64,000 nucleotides of DNA. Origin: Trichoplax sp. H2 (lineage: Eukaryota; Placozoa; Uniplacotomia; Trichoplacea). Numbering within the stretch: position 1 is the stretch's first letter; each line of letters opens with the position of its first letter. The stretch spans positions 248,001-312,000 of the forward strand of contig NOWV01000031.1 in the NCBI GenBank assembly GCA_003344405.1. The letters are read 5' to 3'. This document shows positions 1 to 10,500 of the stretch, piece after piece. The notes beneath the pieces were generated by a model. That model was not told where the DNA came from. It searched no databases and saw only the letters and a program-made list of their open reading frames with translations. A program made the position numbers and the translations under genes.

Positions 1-194
1 CTAGTTTCTTACATTCGTGCAGACTCAAAATAGTCCATTTCCTTAGGACAGAGTGATAAACACTGACAATCATCGACAACAGATCTTTTACATGTAGTTA
101 GTGTTTTCATATACAGAAAATCTGTAGGTGTTGGAAACAAATAAGCACAGTTAATTTAGAGAACAGTAATTAAACATTAAAAGACTAAAATCTT

Positions 195-200
195 TTTATT
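195..200 (-). promoter_or_regulatory. RPS26: Poly(A) signal AATAAA of RPS26
   Basis: AATAAA on the minus strand, 27 bases downstream of the proposed RPS26 stop codon. This spacing suits a short ribosomal-protein 3' UTR and supports the chosen last exon. Confidence 0.6.
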
Positions 201-226
201 TGACTTTAATACATGATGAAGAGAAT

Positions 227-1639
227 TTAAGAGTTGGCTTTGTTTTGTCCACTAGATCGGTCCTCCTAGCAAAAGGATCATTTACGATTGATTAATTAAA
301 TAAAATTATAAGCACAAATTACTCGAAATTAACATTAACTTCAAAGCTGTACAAGGAATAACGTACTGTACTGCACTGACACTACATACATTATCATAAG
401 CCACAAGGAAATAAGCAACAACTAACTAGCCCATGCATTAAAACTTTGACATAAAAGGATGACAAATGCTTGCTTATTCAATAGATCACCGTGCAGTCAG
501 AGAAGGGTAATAACTCCGACTAACAACTGACTACGGACATTGCATCAATATTGGCCAATAATTCAACGAGTGATAACTTGACGACAATCGACTTAGTCTA
601 GCAAAAGCAAAGACTAAGGCTGGCATACGCCATAACCTTACAAAGTAGCACAGTACCGTAGCTTCTATCCAAATTAAGATATATCGTACCTTTGGACGGA
701 ATCGTGGTGGAGGGACACGATCTCTTCTATCTTCTTTAGATCGATTTCTGACAATTTTCGAGTGAATGGCACAGCTGACACAGTAGTACAACTTAGCATA
801 CATCTTGGGCAAAGCATACGCTACAATGAACGTAGAAAAATGTTTAATCAAGATTCCATTTTACTCAACATGATGGTCATGCTGTGAGATCAAGATACAG
901 CAACATCATCCAAGTAGATCAAACTTATGATTACAATGATAGACTTGCTAGCCATTTGCTACACTTACAATCGTACACGCTCGCTTCCGAGATATCACGG
1001 ATAGCCGCCGCATCGACCATGTTTCTTATAACAAACTTCTTAATAGCTTTGTCTTTAGGTACACAACGAGAACAATTTGTGCAGCGAACAAACCTGGTAT
1101 GTCCGCGTCCATGCTTTGATCGTCCGCTATTACGTCTCTTCTTGGTCTATAGCATGGATTAAAATAGAAAGTGGATCGGGAATTACAATTTTATACCAAT
1201 AACCAGTCAAGATCAGCGGACGCCATTTTTAATACGGTTATGCCCAAATGGTCTATTTTATGATTAATTTATCCATACACTCCCTGTCCATGATGGTTTC
1301 ATTGCCGAATACAACTAAAACTACCAACTACATTACATTATCATCGGAAATGAACGAAGTCCAACTTTTGCCATGGCCAGGCAATATCATCAAATCTCGA
1401 CTAGTCACAACCATACTTGATCGCGACTCGACTTTGCAACATGACACTGTTATAACTATAGCGCCACGTGGTATAAGATGAGTGTAAAAAAATGACTTCG
1501 ATCCAATGGAAAGAATCCAAAATGGCTTTTCTTCCATCGACATATCTCTTTGAGCTTTTCAATGTGATAAGGCTTCATCATGAAGCATGCACTAACATAA
1601 TTATCAAAGCATTAGTCGATCAATCTCATTTCTTACCAT
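227..1639 (-). CDS. RPS26: 40S ribosomal protein S26 (eS26)
   Basis: Component of the small ribosomal subunit head/platform near the mRNA exit channel. Four coding exons (5' to 3'): 1637-1639 (ATG only), 969-1146, 690-820 and 227-265, total 351 nt, giving 116 residues; human RPS26 has 115. The zinc-binding cysteines are present as CTNC (residues 23-26) and, in exon 3, YYCVSC; the conserved [15 protein letters not shown] and PPPRFRP stretches are also readable. An intron directly after the ATG, with donor ATG|gtaaga, is common in ribosomal protein genes. Exon 4 (ending in SGQNKANS) is the least conserved part of the family, so it is supported by its acceptor, stop and total length rather than by similarity. 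The first exon and promoter occur a second time at about 2308-2390, across a gap, so either copy could be the genuine 5' end. Exons 2 and 3 are certain. Confidence 0.93.
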
Positions 1640-1701
1640 GATTGAAAAAATGAATTTGCCTCAACTTGAAGGTAGGCAACTTCTTCGCCAGCAAGATGGG
1701 T

Positions 1702-1718
1702 AGAAAAGAAGGAAGAAA
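1702..1718 (-). promoter_or_regulatory. TOP-like pyrimidine tract, RPS26 start site
   Basis: On the minus strand this reads as a run of C and T interrupted by no purine over 11 or more bases, about 65 bases upstream of the RPS26 ATG. Ribosomal protein mRNAs of animals start at a C followed by such a 5' terminal oligopyrimidine tract, which places them under TOR-dependent translational control. The same tract recurs at 2373-2389 in the duplicated copy. The exact start site is inferred. Confidence 0.5.
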
Positions 1719-1773
1719 CTAGTGCGGAGCCTCGTTGTAGAGTAGTGGTCACTACTGCGCATACTCTTGAAAA

Positions 1774-1925
1774 CTGTACTGTACCGTACAGTGTACAGTG
1801 TACAGTGCAGTACAGTACTGTAGGGTCTGTACTCTGTAGCCTTCACAAGTTGACAGTGTACAGTGTACAGTACTTCACGGTCTATAGCCTTTATGCTGTA
1901 CTGTACATTGTACATGAGTACTGGA
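1774..1925. repeat. Cluster of GTACAG/CTGTAC palindromic words
   Basis: Many overlapping copies of CTGTAC, GTACAG and the longer palindrome-rich phrase gtacagtgtacagt, upstream of RPS26 on its minus strand. The same cluster is in copy B (about 2447-2690), and a similar cluster lies at 43219-43275 between GGA and RRP7A. It may be a protein-binding array or decayed simple repeat. Confidence 0.6.
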
Positions 1926-2241
1926 CTGGACAGAACTGCATAATACCATACAGTATGGGAGAATAGCTTGGTATGGAACACAGACCTGACTAGGAGCATC
2001 CGTTTTCATAAACTGCGCGATACCTGGGACTGATCACCCACTTCAGCACGTCATCCGTCTAGGTATAGTACAGTATCTCGTGGTCCATGGTACTTTATAC
2101 TGTACCGTAGTCCATGAACAGGACAGTATACTACAGCTTACTATTCACACAGGAGGGATGGACAGCAAAGAAAACCTCTTTCACGCGTGCGCATTGGTGC
2201 AGCAATTGTGATGGATTTTCTGTTTTTGAAGTGCAGTAAAA

Positions 2242-2261
2242 NNNNNNNNNNNNNNNNNNNN
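2242..2261. other. Assembly gap (20 N)
   Basis: Twenty N characters joining the two copies of the 1591-2994 repeat. The fixed round length indicates an arbitrary scaffold spacer, not a measured distance. Confidence 0.99.
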
Positions 2262-2536
2262 ACTAACATAATTATCAAAGCATTAGTCGATCAATCTCAT
2301 TTCTTACCATGATTGAAAAAATGAATTTGCCTCAACTTGAAGGTAGGCAACTTCTTCGCCAGCAAGATGGGTAGAAAAGAAGGAAGAAACTAGTGCGGAG
2401 CCTCGTTGTAGAGTAGTGGTCACTACTGCGCATACTCTTGAAAACTGTACTGTACCGTACAGTGTACAGTGTACAGTGCAGTACAGTACTTTAGGGTCTG
2501 TACTCTGTAGTCTTCACAAGTTGACAGTGTACAGTA

Positions 2537-2602
2537 GGCCCCAGCCATAATAACCCCGATTACGCTGAGTATCTGAGTAATCGGGGTTATTATGGCTGGA
2601 CC
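2537..2602. mobile_element. 66-bp palindromic MITE-like insertion
   Basis: Both ends form an almost perfect inverted repeat of 26-27 bases (CAGCCATAATAACCCCGATT and its complement) around a 12-14 base loop. It is flanked on each side by TA (2535-2536 and 2603-2604) and is missing from copy A of the surrounding duplication. TA target duplication and terminal inverted repeats are the signature of Tc1/mariner-type non-autonomous elements. The element has no coding capacity and would fold into a tight hairpin if transcribed. The assignment to a superfamily is inference from the TA alone. Confidence 0.75.
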
Positions 2603-2994
2603 TAGTGTACAGTGTACAGTACTTCAGGGTCTACAGTATAGCCTTTATGCAGTACTGTACATTGTACATGAGTACTGGACTGGACAGAACTGCATAATAC
2701 CATACAGTATGGGAGAATAGTTTGGTATGGAACATAGACCTGACTAGGAGCATCCGTTTTCGTAAACTACTCGATACCTGGACTGATCACCCACTTCAGT
2801 ACGTCATCCGTCTAGGTATAGTACAGTATCTCGTGGTCCATGGTACTTTATACTGTACCGTAGTCCATGAACAGGACAGTATACTACAGCTTACCATTCA
2901 CACAGGAGGGATGGACAGCAAAGAAAACCCCTTTCACGCGTGCGCATTGGTGCAGCAATCGTGATGGATTTTCTGTTTTTGAAGTGCAGTAAAA

Positions 2995-4512
2995 TGGCCG
3001 GAAATGATTGGAATCAGAATAGTCGTAGACTTGTCCCTTTCTCGCTGGCAACGACTGTACTTGCATGGTAATAGACTTGGATAGAGGAGTAGCTAAATGT
3101 ATCAACTTGAATAATGTGGCAGTGGTTTTAGATAGATCCATGACACCAAATTCATAGATTCAGGGAAGTTAAGAGAGTATGCTACTAGTAACCACCGTTC
3201 ATTGGCAAAAGCGCAAGAGCTGACATTTTTGCCGGTCATTCTTGCTATATCGATTGGTTGGAAATGTAGAGTTTACTGTAGCTAATTCCAGTAACCGGAT
3301 GATTGCAATAGTTTGAGATCACTTGTGAGCACTACAATGTACGATTACAGTGTATGGAACAGTTAAAATGACCATTATAATCGTAACGTTTTGGACAATG
3401 TGCTGTACTAAAAACTATTTTACTACTGACTGTAGTCCAATTCTCGTTTCTATGGTCACCATGACTTCCATTCTTCGAGGGTAGTGAACAAGATACAGTC
3501 GGAACGATCCATTCATTTTCTCACTACTCAAGTTGTTCAAATCGGAAATTGGAGTTCCATAATTTGAACAGCTTTTAAATCACATATTCAAGACCATGAG
3601 AGAATTCACGTTCAAAGCCATTGTAAGACCTCGCTGGTCACAACATTTTTACAATAGACGTACGTATGCATGTAAGTACACCGGTTAGAAATTCAATAAT
3701 TGGTTTTGAAAAAACTCGACTGAGTATATGAGCTGGATATCACAAGAGTGCACTCGATGTTTTGCTTACTGAACTGTAAACTGTCTGAAAATACCAACTT
3801 TATATTCCGGTCTGTACGTCAGTTGATTAATTATTACACTCGAAGTGAAACCTGCCTAACCAAATCAAGGTACCCTTTACTGCGCTACCTAGACTTGGTA
3901 TTACTCCAATTGATCCATCAAGAACTGATCAATTCCCTTAAGTAATTAATGTAATTGATTGAGCATGGGATGTTGGAGCTCAATCCATGCAGAGGTTCCT
4001 TCTTAAAGTACTTTCGTCCATGGCTAGATCAGATAGTTGTTATTAAATGATAATGATATACTGCACAAGTGCACATGGAGGTTGAATCATAAGCTATATA
4101 CTTGCACACTGTATTGACTAGAAATATTCATTTGCCATAGTATGGTGGGGAATTTATTAAGATTTAATCAAAAGTACAAATGATGATAAATAAGACTAGA
4201 AGAAACAACCAGGTTCTTTACACGTATAATGGAAAAGTAAACAATACAGGAAGTTAGAAACAGCCAAGTTCATTCACGATGGGCAATAAAGTATAGACTA
4301 CAAATGAATTATTTATTGCATAATGTACATTGACTACCCTTCAGATAGCATATCATTTAGAATAAGTTTAAAATCTATCAATTTCAAAAGTATTCTAGTA
4401 TCTAGGAAAACAAATTCCGAAAGATATCTATACTGAAGCTAAATCCATATGTGAACTTCTACAATAATTGGAAGGGAGCCAATTGCAATGCTTAAATACG
4501 TATAGAGTAAAT
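2995..4512. other. Intergenic, nothing recognised
   Basis: AT-rich sequence between the RPS26 promoter region and the 3' end of the first mesothelin-like gene. Open frames here are under 70 codons, begin and end without splice context, and resemble nothing I know. The minus-strand AATAAA at 4312-4317, about 200 bases past the stop of the downstream-facing gene, is its likely poly(A) signal. Confidence 0.5.
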
Positions 4513-7500
4513 TTAAAGCATCGTGATAGCGATAACTATGCTTGCTACGAGAGATAGACCAGCTCTGATGGCAGTTGCAGCAGCTAAAGGGAGAAATCAA
4601 ACATAATAAATCAAGATACATAGAATCGATGAAGGCAATGCAATTTCAATCTCTTGCAGCTTGTTAACAGCATACTAGTATCATGCTAGATTGACGTGGT
4701 TACTCACATGTCTTGGTTGTAGCCAGGGCTGGTGCTGTGGTTGCCGATGGTGCACTTGTTGAACTATCACTAACATAATTATCGCCTTGCTGGGCTTGAT
4801 TTAAGGCTTGCACTTGTGCCGATGACAAGGAACTTTTCTGTGTAGCCGTGATAGCACTTGCTTGACTTTCATCAAATTGGCCAATTTGTGCACTAGTGAA
4901 TTTCTATATAATATTTACATAGACAAGTTCATTAAGAAAGATAGTAACGGTCAGTTTTAGTCCATTTCCTTAAATACTTACTGCTAACTGACTGCCAGGA
5001 AAATTTTTAATGGCATTTGCTTTCATGGCGTTAATTGCATCATTACTAAGTGATGAAAGATCAGCAGAATCACAACCACCTAACAAAAACGTAAAGTAGA
5101 AATTTCTGCGTTACAATCAAAATGAATAGGTCTTTATCATAGCCATGATTATATAACTTTGCTAACATGATACAATATGAGCAACATGCCTAATGCAACT
5201 CCTGCAGTTCGAACAGATGCAGTTTCCCATGTTGAAACAGTGCTACCAAATGAGCCTTTAGCTTTAGAGCACAATTGCTGCAACTGAGCTAATGACATTC
5301 CAGGCACAACGCCAATGGTATCAGCGGCATTTCTAATTATTTTGTAAGAAAATAAACGACTTAAATTTGCGGTATCAACACTAATGATACTCAAAATTAC
5401 TTGGTAACCTGTGACCAACGATAATTGATTTAAGTACATCCTGGAGGAATCACTTACTCATAGGCTTGTTGATCTATTTTACTCAGATCCGATGTTGATA
5501 ATCCTGCAATCATATTCTTGACAGCAAGGAAATGATCTGCTGTCCAGGTAGCGACGTCTGATCCCGCATAATTGTTCTTAATTCTGGCAATTAATTCGGT
5601 TAACTGCACCAAGTTATCCATTTCAATTATCAAAAAGTAAATATAATGAAGTAGGCAGGCAAAACACATTACAAAATCTCGGCATATTGCTTTTATTTGT
5701 ATAGCCTTATATACAGTGCTTTATACAAAATACATGAGAGAAAATAAAGCTAGAGCATTTGTCAACCAACCTGTGAAGAATCCCATGATTGTTCTCCTAA
5801 AGCGGATATAGCATCCGAGTCAGTCAAGTTTAATTTAGCAATATCGGATGAGTTGAATCCAGTCATGATTATTCCCAATGCTGATATTGTGTCAGGACCA
5901 AAATGATCCAAACTACCCCAGTACTACAATCCAAATAGAATTATAAAGTTCATTTCTTTCAAAAATTTCGCAATAAATCAAATAGTAACGTAATTTTATC
6001 AGTAATTATTGTCAAAGAATAGTTGAACAACCTAGCACTAGAATGAATAACAAGAAAAATTAAATCTGTTTATTGTTCCCCTTAATACTAAATTTTCGCC
6101 AAGGAACATTAGATAAATAAAAAATATCACAAAGACTAATCCAACTGTTCAGCAAGGGAAATAATAAGGTTAGAATTTAATGGTGTGCACTGTCATATCT
6201 CTTTTAATTAGTAAATCGAACGAAATTAATAATGTAGTAATACAAGTATTGAAATTTCACGCAAGAAAGACCTAAGCCATCTGAAATGGAAGTTATTCTA
6301 AACTCTTTATGTTTCTTCAGCCTGAGCAATTCAAAATTTCTTCAGAGGGTGTCACGAAATCTCGTTTGGTGGTGAATTGTTGATATTTTCAAGTTGAGTT
6401 ATCATCATAATAATTTCCGATCAATTTACGTTTGAATTGATTTCTGTGCAAATTACTGTGTTCGCCTGTTAAGATTTATGTCTTTCATATCTAAAACTGA
6501 TGTAATCTTAACATTTAATATATTTCTGTGATAACAATGTATTCTATATACGCGTATATGCATTAAAGCGACTATTAAGACAAAGTTAAGTATGAAGTTT
6601 TTAATTGTGTGCTTTATTTTCGATCGTTTGATGTACTGTAATTGTTACAATATAGTATCAGTGATATTGTAAAGGTTCTGCAAATATTCCTAAGAGATAT
6701 CTACTGTATGGTGTAATGTTAGTTTACCCTCTAAGTGCTACAAATTTTGTTCTGTGACTGGTAATTGCCCTTTCAAGGTATTAAAATAATCTAAAGCTGA
6801 AGAAATGATCCCTTCAATTAAATTCGCACCTGTTTGGCTCTCGCTGCCAAGGCATAAATTTGATCTTTAGACAAGGATGCATTACCCAAAGTTTCAACAG
6901 AATCTGCGAAAGTAGCATTATCCATGTTATTAATGTCGTTGACAGTTAATCCTGTAGATAAATCGCTTCCAAGAGAAAGGATATCATAAGATGTAACTGT
7001 GCTTGTTGCTCGTCTTCTTCTCGTTACATTATAAGTCTCGAAATACTTGGCGACGATAACAGCTTTCGTGGCTGCTAAAAACTTTTCTCCATTAAAGCTA
7101 TCAGCCGAAAAACGGATGGTTTCCTATTTCAACATTCAAATTACAAATTTCTGTCATATTTTTTATTCTTTATTTATTCTAGTTTATATCATAACTAATT
7201 TTGTAAGCTGGTAGCACAGTAACTTTAAGGTATAGATATTTTCAGTCAAAATAATCCATAATTACAGCTACTCTTACCGGATTTAATTTATTTAATTCTG
7301 CTGATGTAAAGCCATCTAAGCATGGCCCAAGATCACGAACAGTTTCCGAGGGCAATGCTTGCATCGGATTGGCCATATTCACCGGATATCTATAAATTTA
7401 TTAAATTTACAAGTAGCAGTCAGAAAGCCATAGTCCACCTCGATAATTAGTCAACATTAATTTTATGGATTAATGATATTTATAAAGGTATTTCTTTCAA

Positions 7501-10500
7501 TTTGGACAATAGTTATAAACTGATGCACACAATAACTCGGTCAAAATTTTAATCAATATTGCAGCTTACCCCACAGCCATCTTGGTACGATTAGCAATCT
7601 CCTTCTTTAGTGTTGATGATAAGCATCGAAGTCGGCATATAGAATATAAATGATTGGACAAGACATCGTTGGGGATTCTTTTGATATGGGCAACTTGCAT
7701 GCCACAAACTAGTTTACCAAAGCTCAAAATATCGTCATCCGTAAAATTCTTGTTGTTATTTTTTTCCTATCATAAATGCAAGAATTTTTCATATTTTCAC
7801 TATACACAATCTAAAAAAGCTCGACAGCACTCGATTTAACCTAAATAATGTCTGCTTTATACAAAAATCATTCATCTATGCTTACATAACATCTAAGAGC
7901 AGCATCTAATCGTCTCTGATAAGCAAGAATATGCGAACCATCAAAGTTACCGGAGCTTCCAATTGTACGAATAGCTTCCCGACATGTGGCATTAGTCATG
8001 TTGCCAATTTCTTCAGGCCTGGAGAACATACAATTAAAGAGAAAAGATTCAATATGTCATTTCTTAATAGCATCCTAACACATCAAATTATTAAACACAT
8101 CAGATTGCTATTTCAGGATTCGATTTATTATACATGTAATTTTGCGCGCTTGCTATGTGCTGTTTAAAATATAAAGCTGTGATCGACCATGATCAACTAA
8201 TAACTATAATTAAAAGAAAATAGAATACTAAATCTAGGTTTCTATACTGTTAATAAGCCTAAAGTAAAACTAGAATAAATTACTAGAAGTCATCCATCCA
8301 TGAAATACAGGAGATGAAGAGAAAATATTGTTTGCCCTTGCTGTAAACGTTATCAACTTACGTTAAGAAAGACAAAACTTGGCCTGCAGCAGTAAGATCA
8401 TCAGTAGTGATAGAAGAGAAATTTTGAGCACTCGTAATGGCCATACAAGCTTTAAACATGCGATACAAAACTTTAATTTGGCCAATACTCCAGTCTGTTC
8501 GGGCAGTTAAAACTGTTAAAGTATCTATACAACCATCAAATGGTAGTTGGGACAAATTAGCGTGGGTCATTCCAGTCACTAGACTGCCCATTTTCCTGTT
8601 ATCCGTATTCAGCAAACAGAAGATTAGATGGATTAGATATACTGTACTATCTAAAGACTTCTGTATGTAAAGTCATTTAAAGTCTTATGACTTAAGCAGA
8701 TAAATAATGAAGATTCAGTATTTGCTAATGCAAATGTATACTTATTCAATAACGAGAATTCTCATGAAATAAAATAAATCATCAAGTAAATTATTATGCG
8801 GTGAATTTTTATATTACAACGTGTACTTTTTCCTGACCTAATATTTTCAAAGCCATAGTTACTGCTACTTGTATTACTGATATCACCATATTCATCCAGG
8901 TACAAATTGATCAATTTTAAAGCCTATTAATGATGAAAGTGACACGTTAGAGTCAGCTTGAAACATCAAAGCAGAAATAAGAAGTGATAAAACTAACTTG
9001 GCCCTTGGACCAATTTGGTTGACTGTCACCAGTAGCATCCAAATTGCCAAACGTAATGTCGGTTAAATTTCGGAATGGAATATCTTGCACAAAATCGCTA
9101 ATGTTGGCTAACATAGTACGGAAATCACTTCCCAACTAGATTATGAAGTAAGAAATGAATTGAAAATGTTATTTAATCTAAACTATTTACATCTAGTAAT
9201 CGATCTACGGATACTTTGCAATCTCTTATATTTTATATTCAGGTATTTACGACTAATTCTATTGTTACTGGGCAAGAATTTCTTTGCAATTGAAGCTTAA
9301 ATTCTCAAGATTAAGTTCAAAAGATTTCAGAATATCCCATTAATTCACAACATTTACTACTAAATAGAATAATTCTACAAACTTTTCCATATTTTATCCA
9401 TAAATACTGACATTCCTTCATGATGTATCCTTTTTTATAACTTAAAAGAGGGGATTCTATAAAGTCATAAACTTACTTTCTTGATAATTTTACGTCGTGC
9501 AACTTTACGAAGACTTTTGACATGAGTTTTGAGTGTGGACAACGAATCCTGAATTGTACTTTTACTCAATTGATCGAAATCTGAAGTTGATAGACCAGTA
9601 ACCAAACTGCCTAGTTGTTTAACATGAGAAGATGTCCATGACTTGACCTAATATGGAAAATTGATTGAAATCAATGATATATAGAAGGAGTGCTACATAA
9701 TCATATTAATTAATCGTAGCTGATGCTTATTACCTTCCCCCAGGTATCAGAAGTAGCTTGCTTAATATGATTTAACATGATGCGCCCCTATCAACAAATA
9801 TTGTAATAAATTCATTTAAGGATTTTTGTTTTAACTTCTTTATAATCTACAATATTCCATTTCTTCATCTTAACTCACATTCTGTCGATCGAAATTAACT
9901 GTACTCAAACTGGAGATTGAGTCCAAAACGACACTTCGATTTAGTTGTAAAAGTGATGATCTACCAACCGATTTAGCTATACTACCAATATTGCTAAGAT
10001 CGGCCGCTGTCCAGTTCTTTGGATTGCCATATACTTCAATAGCTCGTTTACCTAAGGCTGCCCTCTATGTATTTCATAAATAGATAACAATTAAGATAAA
10101 TAAAAGTAGTTTAGACGTTAATTTAGCACATAGTGTTTTTAGAGCGAGAAGTAATATTTGTTTAAAGATTACTTGCGCGGCTTTCAACGATTGCTTTCCA
10201 AGATCTGTAAAAGTATCCCTTAAAGTATTTGCAGGTAGGTTTTTCAATGCTGAAAGGGGTAATACCTTTCTTAATACCCCAATTCTAGAAGAAAGTGTAA
10301 AAATAGATTTAATAGATTTTACCGTCATTTACATCAAGACATAGTTTATTCTTGTATTGGTACTAAGAAAACTGTTCGTAAAGTGTATATTTTTATTTTC
10401 ATTCTAAAGGTTATCATCTAGGAAAATGTGGTAATTGATCAGATGCTTCTATTAAAATTAATTTAAACGATTTTACGGGTTTACTTTGCAGATTTGTAAT

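Larger units (their letters stand above)
1591..2994. repeat. Near-identical direct repeat around gap (two alleles?)
   Basis: Copy A is 1591-2241 and copy B is 2262-2994; they are separated by 20 N. Both begin with the same bases (actaacataattatcaaagc) and both end at the same point (gtgcagtaaaa). They carry the RPS26 promoter and first exon. They differ by scattered single bases, small indels and one 66-bp insertion in copy B. A repeat that starts exactly after a gap and ends exactly before it is typical of two haplotypes laid in tandem by the assembler, though a real duplication is not excluded. Confidence 0.85.

Noticed and set aside
884-1162. 92-codon plus-strand frame
   Set aside because: It is the antisense shadow of RPS26 exon 2, whose minus-strand translation is unmistakable.
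1745-1966. 73-codon frame rich in CTV/YS residues
   Set aside because: It simply translates the GTACAG repeat cluster; low-complexity, no start context.
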